In this document: positions 1 to 7,196 of the stretch, piece by piece
Position numbering within the stretch: position 1 is the first letter of the stretch
How the letters are laid out: every line of letters starts with the position of its first letter
Source of the DNA: Mycobacterium sp. shizuoka-1
GTDB taxonomy: Bacteria; Actinomycetota; Actinomycetes; Mycobacteriales; Mycobacteriaceae
NCBI RefSeq assembly: GCF_002723835.1
Contig: NZ_BEWG01000095.1
Coordinates: forward strand, 91,283-132,787
Length of the DNA: 41,505 nt
Direction of reading: 5' to 3'
Notes under the pieces: generated by a model
What the model was told of the DNA's origin: nothing
Database searches by the model: none
Seen by the model: only the letters and a program-made list of their open reading frames with translations
Made by a program: the position numbers and the translations under genes

Positions 1-160
1 CGCCGATCGCACGGACGGTCGCTTCGACTGCTGCCGCGTCGCGGCCGTTGACGACCACGCCCGCTCCGCAGTCGGCCAGCAGCGCCGAGACGGCGGCGCC
101 GATGCCCCGCGAGCCGCCGACGACGACCGTGCCGAATCCGTCGAGTGGCCGGTCACTCAC
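1..160 (-). CDS. Short-chain dehydrogenase/reductase, N-terminal part only (runs off the window)
   Basis: Only the first 53 codons are present, because the gene continues past base 1. Reading leftward from a GTG at 160-158, the protein starts VSDRPLDGFGTVVVGGSRGI and continues G-AAVSALLADCG. This is the beta-alpha start of a Rossmann fold with the glycine-rich SDR nucleotide loop (GGSRGIG, about residues 15-21). An NGRD stretch follows the second strand, as in many NADP-preferring SDRs. The GTG overlaps the stop of the ketosteroid-isomerase-like gene by 8 bases, so the two are probably translated together. The substrate cannot be inferred, and the catalytic Ser-Tyr-Lys region lies outside the window. 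Confidence 0.75.
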   Translation of the reverse strand, partial: MSDRPLDGFGTVVVGGSRGIGAAVSALLADCGAGVVVNGRDAAAVEATVRAIG

Positions 161-587
161 CGTCGGCGGCGGCCGCCTGGCCGAACTGCATGCCGTCCAT
201 GTTCCAGTAGCCGCGCATGTTGGTGATCAGGCCGGCGTCGTCGACGCGGTAGGTGAACACGCCGCGCACGGTGCTGGTCAGCCCGCCCTCGAACTGGCTG
301 CGCAGCACCAGGATATGGGCTACCTCGTTGGGTGAGCTGGACGGGAAGGTCTCCTCGCAGGTGACCCGCAAGTTGTTGACCGAGATGTTGGCGTCGTAGA
401 AGGCCGCCACGGCTTCCTTGCCGCGGACACCTTCGCCGTCGGGGTTGGTGATGGCCTGGCCGATGGGATCCTCGATGACGACGTCCGGGGCCATCAGCCC
501 CAGCCAGCCCTCGCGGTCGTGCGACATCACGCACTTCCAGGATGCCTGCGAGGCGGCCAGCGCCGGCGTCTGTTCGGTTGTGGTCAT
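153..587 (-). CDS. Ketosteroid-isomerase-like (NTF2-fold) protein, Rv0760c type
   Basis: A 144-residue single-domain protein of the SnoaL/KSI (NTF2) fold. It has the IEDPIG motif at about residues 38-43, the CEETFPSSSP strand near the middle and RGVFTYRVDDAGLI near the end. I recognise it as very close to M. tuberculosis Rv0760c (recalled, not searched), a KSI-like protein that binds steroids. In the family, a conserved Asp in the pocket shuttles the proton that moves a delta-5 double bond to delta-4. Whether this protein is catalytic or only binds steroid is not decided by sequence. An AGGAGG ribosome site lies just upstream of the ATG. It follows the old-yellow-enzyme gene by 33 bases and overlaps the next SDR, so it is probably part of one operon. 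Confidence 0.88.
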   Translation of the reverse strand: MTTTEQTPALAASQASWKCVMSHDREGWLGLMAPDVVIEDPIGQAITNPDGEGVRGKEAVAAFYDANISVNNLRVTCEETFPSSSPNEVAHILVLRSQFEGGLTSTVRGVFTYRVDDAGLITNMRGYWNMDGMQFGQAAAADGE

Positions 588-620
588 CGTTCCTCCTGGG
601 TGTCGGATACTGCCGGGTTG

Positions 621-2675
621 TCAGACTGCGCAGGCGGCGCGTGCGCCGTCTTCGGTGGCTTTGCGGATGAGTCCCAGACCGGTGCAGTCGCCGACCGCAT
701 GCACCGTGGCGTCGGGCAGCAGGTCGACGACGGCGTCGTGCAGCGCGGTGTCCGCCTCCGGATGCCCGGCGACGATCACGCTGTCTGCGGCCAGCTCCCG
801 CGGGCTTCCGCCGTAGGGGGTGAACGCCACCGCGTCGTCGGTGATCCGGTGCACCTCGGCGCGGACATGTACCGGCACCGCCAGCCGGTCGAGCCGGTCC
901 ATGTGTTCGGTGCGGCGCTTGAGGCCGACCTCGGGGGCGATGGCACGCCCGGACTCCAGCACGGTGACGAATCGACCTCGGCTGCTGAGGAATTCGGCCA
1001 GCTCGATGGCGACCAGGTCGCCGCCGACGATCACCACCCGGCGTCCGAGGGGCAGCCAGGCCCGGCTTGCCAGCCGAACGGCCGCCGGCTGGACCAGCCG
1101 TTGCCGCCAACCGGACAGCGCCGCAGCCCCCAACCGCTGCCAGCCGGGCTGCTCCGGTCCGGCGCGTCCGGCCAGCAGCTCGCGCAGTGCGGGGCCGCTG
1201 TGCACATGCGGACGCTCGTCGCCGTCGATGCGCGGGACCGCGATACCGGCTCCGGTCGCCACGATCACGGCGTCGGGGTCCAAGGCGGCGATCTCGTCGG
1301 CGTCGACCCCGTGGGACAGCTCGACACGTACTGTGCTGCGCGCGATCTCGGTGCGCAGATACCGTAGGAACGGTTCGTTCTCGGGGTGCAGGATCGACGC
1401 CCACACCAGTGCGCCGCCGAGTTGGGCGGTGCGTTCGAACAAGCTCACCCGGTGGCCGCGTTCGGCGGCCACCCGGGCCGCTTCCAGGCCGCCGGGCCCG
1501 CCGCCGACGACCACGACCCGCTTGCCGTGCGTGACGGGGTGCACGGCCAGCTGGCGTTCCTTGCCGGTGCGCGGATTGACCGCGCAGTCGACCGAGAACC
1601 GCTGCTCCATGGCATCGATGCAGTTCTCGCACGAGATGCAGCGCCGTACCCGGTCGGCCTGCCCGGCCTGGATCTTGGCGGCCAGCTCGGGGTCGGCCAG
1701 CATCGGCCGTCCCATCGCGATGAAGTCGGCCCGGCCGTCGGCCAGGATCTGCTCGGCACGCGCCGGATCGTGGATGCGGCCCACGGCGATCACCGGTACG
1801 TCCACCACCTGCTTCACCGCGGCCGCGGCGCCGACGTTGAGTGCGTCCCCGTCGTCGGCGGCGTTGACCATCCCGGTCACCAGCCGATCGATCACGCCAC
1901 CGCTGACGTGGAAGGCGTCCACCCCGGCGGCGACCAGTTGCGGTGCCACCTGCGCGGTTTCGTAGCTCGGGCGACCGCCGGCCACCCGTTCGTAGCCGGA
2001 GATTCGCAGCGTCACGGGCAGTGCGTCGCCGATTTCGGACCGGATGGCCGCCAGTGCCTGCAATACCACCGCGATGCGGCCGTTGACCGAATCACCGCGG
2101 TAGTCATCGGTGCGCCGGTTGCGCTGCGGGGCGAGGAACGAACCCAGGAACATGTAGCCGTGGGCGGCGTGCAGTTCGATTCCGTCGTAGCCCGCCTCGG
2201 CGGCACGACGCACCGCGGCTTTGAACAGATCGATGATCTCGGTCAGCTGTGCCCGGGTCACTTCGGCCGACGGGCGCCCGGTCAGATATGAGGGGATCAC
2301 CGACGGGCCCAGCGAGGTGACACCGTGCATTTCGGGGCCCAGTCCATCGGGTCCGGCGTGCACGATCTGGGGCTGGATCTTCGCGCCGTGTTCGTGCACC
2401 GCGTCGACGAGGGCGCGGTGCGCGCTCACCGCGTCGTCGGTGCCCAGGTGCAGGCCGCCGGGAGTTTCGGGGTGCAGATGGTCGATGCCGGTGGCGCCCA
2501 CGGTGATCAGCCCGACCCCGCCCTTGGCGCGGGCGGCGAAGTAATCGCGGGTGCGCTGCGACGGGAGTCCGTCAGGGGTGCCGTACATCGTCTCCATCGG
2601 AGACATCACGAGCCGGTTGCGTAGTGCCATCGACCCGATCTGGCCGGGGCGCAACAGGTTCGCGAAGGTGCTCAT
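621..2675 (-). CDS. Old-yellow-enzyme / 2,4-dienoyl-CoA reductase family FMN-FeS-FAD oxidoreductase
   Basis: A 684-residue three-part enzyme. Residues 1-340 form a TIM-barrel FMN domain: RNRLVMSPMET at 19-29, HAAHGY at 169-174 and the barrel-end phosphate loop IAMGRPMLADPE at about 319-330. Cysteines 346, 349, 352 and 364 (CxxCxxC-x11-C) should bind a 4Fe-4S cluster. Residues 385 onward hold an FAD/NAD(P) module with GGGPGGLEAA at 391-400 and a second nucleotide loop VVIVGGDLVAIELA at 547-560. This layout is that of FadH-type dienoyl-CoA reductases and related enoate reductases. Family members reduce activated C=C bonds with NAD(P)H. The next gene is KSI-like and the previous one an alcohol dehydrogenase, so an unsaturated ketone, possibly steroidal, is a reasonable guess. 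I do not expect this gene in the matching M. tuberculosis locus. Confidence 0.88.
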   Translation of the reverse strand: MSTFANLLRPGQIGSMALRNRLVMSPMETMYGTPDGLPSQRTRDYFAARAKGGVGLITVGATGIDHLHPETPGGLHLGTDDAVSAHRALVDAVHEHGAKIQPQIVHAGPDGLGPEMHGVTSLGPSVIPSYLTGRPSAEVTRAQLTEIIDLFKAAVRRAAEAGYDGIELHAAHGYMFLGSFLAPQRNRRTDDYRGDSVNGRIAVVLQALAAIRSEIGDALPVTLRISGYERVAGGRPSYETAQVAPQLVAAGVDAFHVSGGVIDRLVTGMVNAADDGDALNVGAAAAVKQVVDVPVIAVGRIHDPARAEQILADGRADFIAMGRPMLADPELAAKIQAGQADRVRRCISCENCIDAMEQRFSVDCAVNPRTGKERQLAVHPVTHGKRVVVVGGGPGGLEAARVAAERGHRVSLFERTAQLGGALVWASILHPENEPFLRYLRTEIARSTVRVELSHGVDADEIAALDPDAVIVATGAGIAVPRIDGDERPHVHSGPALRELLAGRAGPEQPGWQRLGAAALSGWRQRLVQPAAVRLASRAWLPLGRRVVIVGGDLVAIELAEFLSSRGRFVTVLESGRAIAPEVGLKRRTEHMDRLDRLAVPVHVRAEVHRITDDAVAFTPYGGSPRELAADSVIVAGHPEADTALHDAVVDLLPDATVHAVGDCTGLGLIRKATEDGARAACAV

Positions 2676-2693
2676 GTCCGCGGCACCATGAGC

Positions 2694-2738
2694 TCCGGGC
2701 CGTGCCCGCGCCTATCGGCAAGGCGGGCACGGCCCGGA
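2694..2738. terminator. Strong hairpin between alcohol dehydrogenase and OYE genes
   Basis: A perfect inverted repeat: arms 2694-2709 and 2723-2738 (TCCGGGCCGTGCCCGC and its complement) with a 13-base loop. It sits in the 87-base gap after the alcohol dehydrogenase stop. There is no U-tract, but mycobacterial terminators often lack one. It would end or reduce transcription from the alcohol dehydrogenase promoter before the OYE/KSI/SDR genes. Confidence 0.6.
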
Positions 2739-2762
2739 AGGTCCGAACACGACACGCGCAGG

Positions 2763-3896
2763 TCAGCGGTCCTCGTCGGTGTAACGGATCACGCCGCGGA
2801 TGTTGCGGCCCTCGAGCATGTCCTGGTAGCCCTCGTTGATCTGCTCCAGGCGGTACTGGCGGGTCACCATGTCGTCCAGGTTGAGCCGGCCCACCTTGTA
2901 CATCGACAGCAGCTGCGGGATGTCGTAGTGCGGGTTGCCGCCGCCGAAGATGGTGCCCTGCAGGCGCTTCTGCATCAGGGTCAGCATCGCCAGGTTGAGC
3001 TTGACGTCATTGCTGGCCATGTTGGCGACAGCGGTGGCCACCACGGTGCCGCCCTTGGCGGTGATGTTCATGTAGTGGTCGATGTCCTCGCCCTTGAGCT
3101 CGCCCACGGTGACGATGGTCTTGTGCGCCATCCGGCCCTGGGTGACGTCGGCGACTCCGGCCATCGCGCTGAAGATGTCCGGATAGGCGTGCGTCGCGCC
3201 GAACTTCAGCGCGTTGTCACGCTTGAACTCGACCGGGTCGACGGCGAAGATGTTGCGCGCGCCGGCGTTCAGCGCACCCTGCAGGGCGCCGGTGCCGACG
3301 CCGCCCAGGCCGACGATCACCACGTCGTCACCGGGGCGGATGTCGCCGCTGCGGACGGCCGATCCGTAACCGGTGGTGACGCCGCAACCCACCAGGCAGG
3401 CCACCTCGAACGGGATCGAGGGGTCGATCTTCACCACCGAGCTCTTGTGCACCACCATGTACGGGCTGAAGGTGCCCAGCAGCGTCATCGGGATGACCGG
3501 CTGGCCGTTCTTCACCGCATGGATGCGGTGCGTGCCGTCGGATACGGCGGTGCCGGCCAGCAGGCCCGCGCCCAGGTCGCACAGGTTGCGCAGCCCTTCC
3601 TGGCAGGCCGGACATTCACCACACGACGGGATGAACGACAGCACCACGTGATCGCCGGGCGCCAGGTGCTCGACACCCGGGCCGACCTCGGTGACGATGC
3701 CGGCGCCCTCATGACCGCCGAGCACCGGGAATCCCGCCATCGGGATGTCGCCGGTCACCAGGTGATGGTCGCTGTGGCACATGCCCGAAGCTTCCATCTG
3801 AATCTTGACTTCGTCTTTGACCGGATCGCCGATCTCGATTTCCTCGATCGACCATGGCTGGTTGAACTCCCAGATGAGAGCACCTTTTGTCTTCAC
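2763..3896 (-). CDS. adhB: Zinc alcohol dehydrogenase of the NDMA-dependent (nicotinoprotein) type, AdhB/Rv0761c-like
   Basis: A 377-residue medium-chain Zn dehydrogenase. Catalytic zinc ligands are C40, the GHE pair H62/E63 and C171 (in GCGVTTG). The structural zinc set C92, C95, C98, C106 is intact (CGECPACQEGLRNLC). The Rossmann loop GLGGVG lies at 196-201. The protein closely resembles what I remember of M. tuberculosis AdhB (Rv0761c) and fits the NDMA-dependent alcohol dehydrogenases. In those enzymes NAD(H) stays bound and is re-oxidised by an external carrier, in mycobacteria probably mycofactocin. The carrier link is family knowledge, not visible here. The ATG at 3896 follows GAGG at short spacing. 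The gene has its own 170-base leader with a KstR-like box and ends in a strong hairpin, so it can be transcribed separately. Confidence 0.88.
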   Translation of the reverse strand: MKTKGALIWEFNQPWSIEEIEIGDPVKDEVKIQMEASGMCHSDHHLVTGDIPMAGFPVLGGHEGAGIVTEVGPGVEHLAPGDHVVLSFIPSCGECPACQEGLRNLCDLGAGLLAGTAVSDGTHRIHAVKNGQPVIPMTLLGTFSPYMVVHKSSVVKIDPSIPFEVACLVGCGVTTGYGSAVRSGDIRPGDDVVIVGLGGVGTGALQGALNAGARNIFAVDPVEFKRDNALKFGATHAYPDIFSAMAGVADVTQGRMAHKTIVTVGELKGEDIDHYMNITAKGGTVVATAVANMASNDVKLNLAMLTLMQKRLQGTIFGGGNPHYDIPQLLSMYKVGRLNLDDMVTRQYRLEQINEGYQDMLEGRNIRGVIRYTDEDR

Positions 3897-3977
3897 CGCG
3901 AACCTCCACTCGCAAAACCCGACCCCGGTCTCCTCCAGGGCGGCCGGCCGTGCCGGATGGTCAATCTAGGTCGAAAT

Positions 3978-3991
3978 TAGAACGTGTTCCT
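3978..3991. promoter_or_regulatory. KstR-like operator upstream of the alcohol dehydrogenase
   Basis: TAGAACGTGTTCCT matches the TnnAACnnGTTnnA pattern of the cholesterol regulator KstR except for the last base. The flanking bases on the other strand extend the match (GAACACGTTCTAAT). It is centred about 90 bases upstream of the alcohol dehydrogenase start, inside a 170-base gap (3897-4066) in which I see nothing else. If real, this gene and perhaps the steroid-type genes behind it would be derepressed by sterol-derived CoA thioesters. KstR itself is not in this window. Confidence 0.5.
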
Positions 3992-4066
3992 GTCCTGCTG
4001 ACCATTATGACCTCCGTCACCTTCGACGTCACCGCCGGGGCCAGCAACTTGACGCCTGTCGAGTAT

Positions 4067-4606
4067 TCACCAGATCGGAACGGGTGCCTCACCGAGGGGG
4101 TAGTAACCGGGCAGCTTCTCGCCCGCGACGCTGCGCTCGATGCGCTTCTGCATGGTCGGCGTCAGGTCACCGGACGAGATCAGCTTCACGAACGCCTTCT
4201 GCACGTGGCCGAAGTCGAAGAAGTCGCGCTGCCACTCGATCATCAGATCGTCGTTGAGCCGGAACCAGCTGCCACCGATGCCGTAGATCTCGTCGGTGCT
4301 GCCGTCGCTCTTGTGCGCGATCTGCTTCCAGAAGCCGACGATCTCGTTCTGCTTCTCGTCGATCAGCACCTTCTGGTACTCGTAGACCCAGTTCTCCAGG
4401 CCTTCCATCTCCAGGCCCAGCGCCACCTCGCGGATCTGGTCCTTGCCCACGCACATGACGTCTTCCTTGGGGCCGATGTTCCAGCCGTAGGTGGCGTCTT
4501 CGGTGTAGAACTCCGCCAGGTTGGTCCAGTCGCCTGCCGCTTCGGAGTCCTTGTTGGCCTGCAGCCAGCGCTGCACCCAGTCGTCCAGTTGTTCGCGTGA
4601 CGCCAT
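4067..4606 (-). CDS. NTF2-like/SnoaL-fold protein, Rv0762c-like, function unknown
   Basis: A 179-residue soluble protein. The N-terminal helix region is followed by FYTEDATYGWNIGP (about residues 33-46), GKDQIREVALG and strands rich in Trp and aromatic residues (VGFWKQIAHKSDG, GGSWFRLNDDLMIEWQRDFFDFG). This is the cone-shaped NTF2 fold shared by ketosteroid isomerases and limonene-epoxide-hydrolase-like enzymes. I recall a similar protein (Rv0762c) between adhB and the CYP51 ferredoxin in M. tuberculosis. A GAAGGCGGA ribosome site precedes the ATG. It is separated from the ferredoxin gene by three repeated hairpins, so it may have its own promoter. The catalytic role is unknown. Confidence 0.8.
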   Translation of the reverse strand: MASREQLDDWVQRWLQANKDSEAAGDWTNLAEFYTEDATYGWNIGPKEDVMCVGKDQIREVALGLEMEGLENWVYEYQKVLIDEKQNEIVGFWKQIAHKSDGSTDEIYGIGGSWFRLNDDLMIEWQRDFFDFGHVQKAFVKLISSGDLTPTMQKRIERSVAGEKLPGYYPLGEAPVPIW

Positions 4607-4632
4607 TGTTCCGCCTTCTCTATTTCTATTTC

Positions 4633-4820
4633 TCGGTGATGGTTACTCGTCTCCTCACCTGAGCTCGTACCTCGCTCAGGCTTCGTCGACTTCGGTGATG
4701 GTTGCTCGTCTCCTCACCTGAGCTCGTACCTCGCTCAGGCTTCGTCGACTTCGGGGGATGGTTGCTCGTCTCCTCACCTGAGCTCGTACCTCGCTCAGGC
4801 TTCGTCGACTTCGGTGATGG
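4633..4820. repeat. Three-copy 59-60 bp tandem repeat built from the 3' end of the ferredoxin gene plus a hairpin
   Basis: Units start at 4633, 4692 and 4751 (lengths 59, 59 and 60). A fourth, partial unit (TCGGTGATGG, 4811-4820) lies inside the ferredoxin coding sequence. Copies differ by single bases only: A for G in copy 1, an extra G in copy 3. Each unit holds the last codons of the ferredoxin (GAAGTCGACGAAGCC-TGA read on the minus strand) followed by a 7-bp hairpin, CCTGAGC with a 9-base loop and GCTCAGG, at 4658-4680, 4717-4739 and 4777-4799. The array fills the whole gap between the ferredoxin stop and the next gene. The near identity of the copies points to recent slippage or duplication. 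The triple hairpin may act as a reinforced transcription terminator. Confidence 0.93.
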
Positions 4821-5007
4821 ACAGTGCTCGGGTGGGACACATCTCTACGGCGCGCTCGACGTCGTCGCGCATCTCGTCGGGTGGTTCGCTGTCGAGGATC
4901 TCGACCGGTCCGCGTTTGGGCACCTTGAAGACGTCGGGTGCCTCCAGTTCACACATGGCGTGTCCCTGGCACAGATCCTCGTCGAGTTCGATGCGGTAGC
5001 AACCCAT
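4795..5007 (-). CDS. Single-cluster ferredoxin, probable redox partner of CYP51
   Basis: A 70-residue ferredoxin with C13-x2-H16-x2-C19 and C57-P58. Three cysteines, with His in the usual fourth position, is the pattern of actinobacterial 3Fe-4S ferredoxins that serve P450s. It starts 9 bases after the CYP51 stop, with the ribosome site TAGGAG overlapping that stop, so the two are made together. I recall the same pair (Rv0763c and Rv0764c) in M. tuberculosis. It would carry electrons from a ferredoxin reductase, absent from this window, to CYP51 and perhaps to the other P450s nearby. Its last codons are the source of the tandem repeat downstream. Confidence 0.93.
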   Translation of the reverse strand: MGCYRIELDEDLCQGHAMCELEAPDVFKVPKRGPVEILDSEPPDEMRDDVERAVEMCPTRALSITEVDEA

Positions 5008-5016
5008 GATCGACTC

Positions 5017-6372
5017 CTACGACGTGCGCTTGCGGTAGCGGACCTTCGCGGGCCTGGCCAGCTGGACGACCATCTTGGAGTGGTCGTTGCGGTAGCTCTC
5101 TGGGGGCTGAGCCATCTCGAACTCATACTCCCGCAACAGAACCGAGAAGATCGCCTTGATCTGCATCTGGGCGAACGCCGCACCCACGCAGCGGTGTCGG
5201 CCGGCCCCGAACGGGATCCAGGTCCAGCGGTTGACGATGTCTTCTTGCCGGGGCTTCTCGTAGCGGTCCGGGTCGAAGGCGTCCGGGTCGGGGAAGTCCT
5301 CGGGGATCCGGTTGGAAATCGCCGGCGAGGCGGCGACCATCTGGCCCTTGTGGATCGGATAGCCCTCGACCTCGAACTCGTCCTGTGCGACCCGCATCAG
5401 GATGATCAGCGGCGGGTGCAGGCGAAGGGTCTCCTTGAGCGCGTTGTCGAAGTTCGGGATCTGGCGCAGCGCATGGAAACTCACCTCCTGGCCGTCGGCG
5501 TACAGGTCGTCGAGCTCCTGTTGCACCTTGGCGTAGAAGTCGGGGTGGCGCAGCAGCTCGATCAGCGTCCACGACGAGGTGCCCGAGCTGGTGTGGTGCC
5601 CGGCGAACATCAGCGAGATGAACATGCCGGTGACCTCGTTGGCCGAGAACCGGGGATTGCCCTCCTCGTCCTTGATGGACACGAGTACGTCGAGCAGGTC
5701 GCGATCGCTCTTGTCGGTGGGCGGGTTGGCGATTCGGCCGTTCATGACCTCCTGCACGAGCTCCACCAAGCTGGCCCTGGCCTCGTCGCGAATCCGGAAA
5801 CTCTCGATCGGCAGGTACGGGTCGACGTAGCAGAGCGGGTCGGTGCCGCGCTCGAGCAGGTGATAGTAGTTCGCGAACCGCGAGTCGAGCTGGTTGCGGA
5901 ACTTCAGCCCGATCAGGCAGGCCGTCGAGGTGTAGATCGTCAGTTCGGCGAAGAACTCCAGCAGATCGATCTCGCCTTCCTCGCCCCAGTTCTCGATCAT
6001 CCGGCGGACTTCGTTCTCGATGGTCGCGGCGTGACCCTTCATCTGCTCACCGCGCAGTGCCGTGTTGTGCAGCATCTCCGCCCGGCGCTCGGGGTCGGCG
6101 TCGAACACCACACCCTCGCCGAAGATCGGTGTCATGAACGGGTAGGCCTCGGCCTGGTTGAGGTCGGCATCGGGGGAGCGGAAGAAGAACTCGTTGGCCT
6201 CCGACCCGGTCAGCAGGATCACCTGTTTGTCGGCGAGTTGGAACCAGCCGAGGTCACCGCACTCCTGCCGGATGCGCTTCATTAGACCGATCGGATCGGT
6301 GCGGAACTCCTCGAGGTGGCCGTGTTCCTCCTCGCCACCGGAGACGCGTTGCACCTCTTTGGTGATCGTCAT
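5017..6372 (-). CDS. cyp51: Sterol 14-alpha-demethylase, cytochrome P450 CYP51
   Basis: A 451-residue P450, the same length as M. tuberculosis CYP51, with long stretches I recognise from it (HGHLEEFRTDPIGLM, AYPFMTPIFGEGVVFDA, RTWIPFGAGRHRCVGAAFA-type C-terminus). Key parts visible are the CYP51 I-helix MFAGHHTSSG with His in place of the usual acid before Thr, the ExxR helix KETLRLHPP, the PxRY-like segment DPDRYEKP and haem ligand C395 in FGAGRHRC. The family removes the 14-alpha methyl of sterols such as lanosterol. Mycobacteria lack full sterol synthesis, so the natural role is unsettled. The ATG at 6372 overlaps the stop of the upstream SDR as ATGA, and the next gene is its ferredoxin. 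A longer N-terminal extension is possible in frame but would lie inside the SDR gene. Confidence 0.97.
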   Translation of the reverse strand: MTITKEVQRVSGGEEEHGHLEEFRTDPIGLMKRIRQECGDLGWFQLADKQVILLTGSEANEFFFRSPDADLNQAEAYPFMTPIFGEGVVFDADPERRAEMLHNTALRGEQMKGHAATIENEVRRMIENWGEEGEIDLLEFFAELTIYTSTACLIGLKFRNQLDSRFANYYHLLERGTDPLCYVDPYLPIESFRIRDEARASLVELVQEVMNGRIANPPTDKSDRDLLDVLVSIKDEEGNPRFSANEVTGMFISLMFAGHHTSSGTSSWTLIELLRHPDFYAKVQQELDDLYADGQEVSFHALRQIPNFDNALKETLRLHPPLIILMRVAQDEFEVEGYPIHKGQMVAASPAISNRIPEDFPDPDAFDPDRYEKPRQEDIVNRWTWIPFGAGRHRCVGAAFAQMQIKAIFSVLLREYEFEMAQPPESYRNDHSKMVVQLARPAKVRYRKRTS

Positions 6373-7196
6373 TGTCCTGGCATTCCTTTCTCGCCGAGGG
6401 CAAGCTTCTGGCGCTCCGTGTTGTCGGCCAGCGGTGCTTCGGGCTGCAGTTCCATGTTGGCGATGAACCCGCCGCGCGGGGTTTCCGCGACGAACGTGAT
6501 GGCCCGCGCGAGGTCGGCCGCGCGCAGGAAGTAGTCGTGGCGGGCCTGCCCCCACTTGGCCCAGTCCTCCAGTGCCGGACCGATCTTCTCTGCGGGCAGG
6601 CTCCAGCCCATCGAGGTCTTCGTCGGACCGGGGTGCACGATCGACGCTCGTACGCCGGTGCCCTCGAGCTCCATCTGGAAGTTGCTGACCATGGCGACCA
6701 GTGCTGCCTTGGCCGCGCCGTAGGCGCCCATGTGCGGGCGCTGGCGCAGCGACACGTCGGATCCGACGAAGATCAGATCGCCGCGCCGGCGATCCAGCAT
6801 GCCGGGCAGCACGGCGTTGGCCAGCCGGAAGGCGCCGACCAGGTGGATCTGCAGTTGTGAGTCGAAGTCGTCGGGGCTGATCTCCTCGAGCTTGCCGAAG
6901 TAGGTGTCACCCGCGCCCGCGACCAGCACCTCGATCTCGCCGAGGGCGTCGGTCGACTGTGCGACAAACGATTTCACCGAGTCAGGATCGGTCACATCGA
7001 GGTGGAAGCCAACCGCCTCGCCGCCGTCGGCATTGATCTTGCCGACGATGTCGTCGAGCTTCTCCACACGGCGGGCGCCGAGCGCGACCGGAAATCCGTG
7101 CGCGGCGAGCTCGATGGCGGTGGCCTCGCCGATACCGGACGAGGCACCCGCGACGATGGCGGGCCTGCGGTCGGGCAGTGGATCGAAACGGGGCAT
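6369..7196 (-). CDS. Short-chain dehydrogenase/reductase of the cyp51 operon, Rv0765c-like
   Basis: A 275-residue SDR. The nucleotide loop AGASSGIG lies at about 17-24, NAG is replaced by GAGD in VLVAGAGD (about 89-96), the catalytic serine is in FVGSDVS and the YGAAK motif gives Tyr and Lys. ARRVEKL after the second strand suggests NADP(H). The start ATG shares one base with the stop of the CYP123 gene (TGATG), and its own stop overlaps the CYP51 start (ATGA), so it is tightly coupled between two P450 genes. It probably handles an alcohol/ketone formed or used by them. The substrate is unknown. Confidence 0.9.
   Translation of the reverse strand: MPRFDPLPDRRPAIVAGASSGIGEATAIELAAHGFPVALGARRVEKLDDIVGKINADGGEAVGFHLDVTDPDSVKSFVAQSTDALGEIEVLVAGAGDTYFGKLEEISPDDFDSQLQIHLVGAFRLANAVLPGMLDRRRGDLIFVGSDVSLRQRPHMGAYGAAKAALVAMVSNFQMELEGTGVRASIVHPGPTKTSMGWSLPAEKIGPALEDWAKWGQARHDYFLRAADLARAITFVAETPRGGFIANMELQPEAPLADNTERQKLALGEKGMPGQ

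Noticed and set aside
4633..4810. Tandem repeats considered as a CRISPR array
   Set aside because: The units are contiguous with no variable spacers, and no cas genes are near.
4702..6285. Long plus-strand frame of 527 codons over the ferredoxin and CYP51 genes
   Set aside because: It is the mirror of high-GC coding on the other strand. Its repetitive start comes from the tandem repeat, and its content has no domain features.
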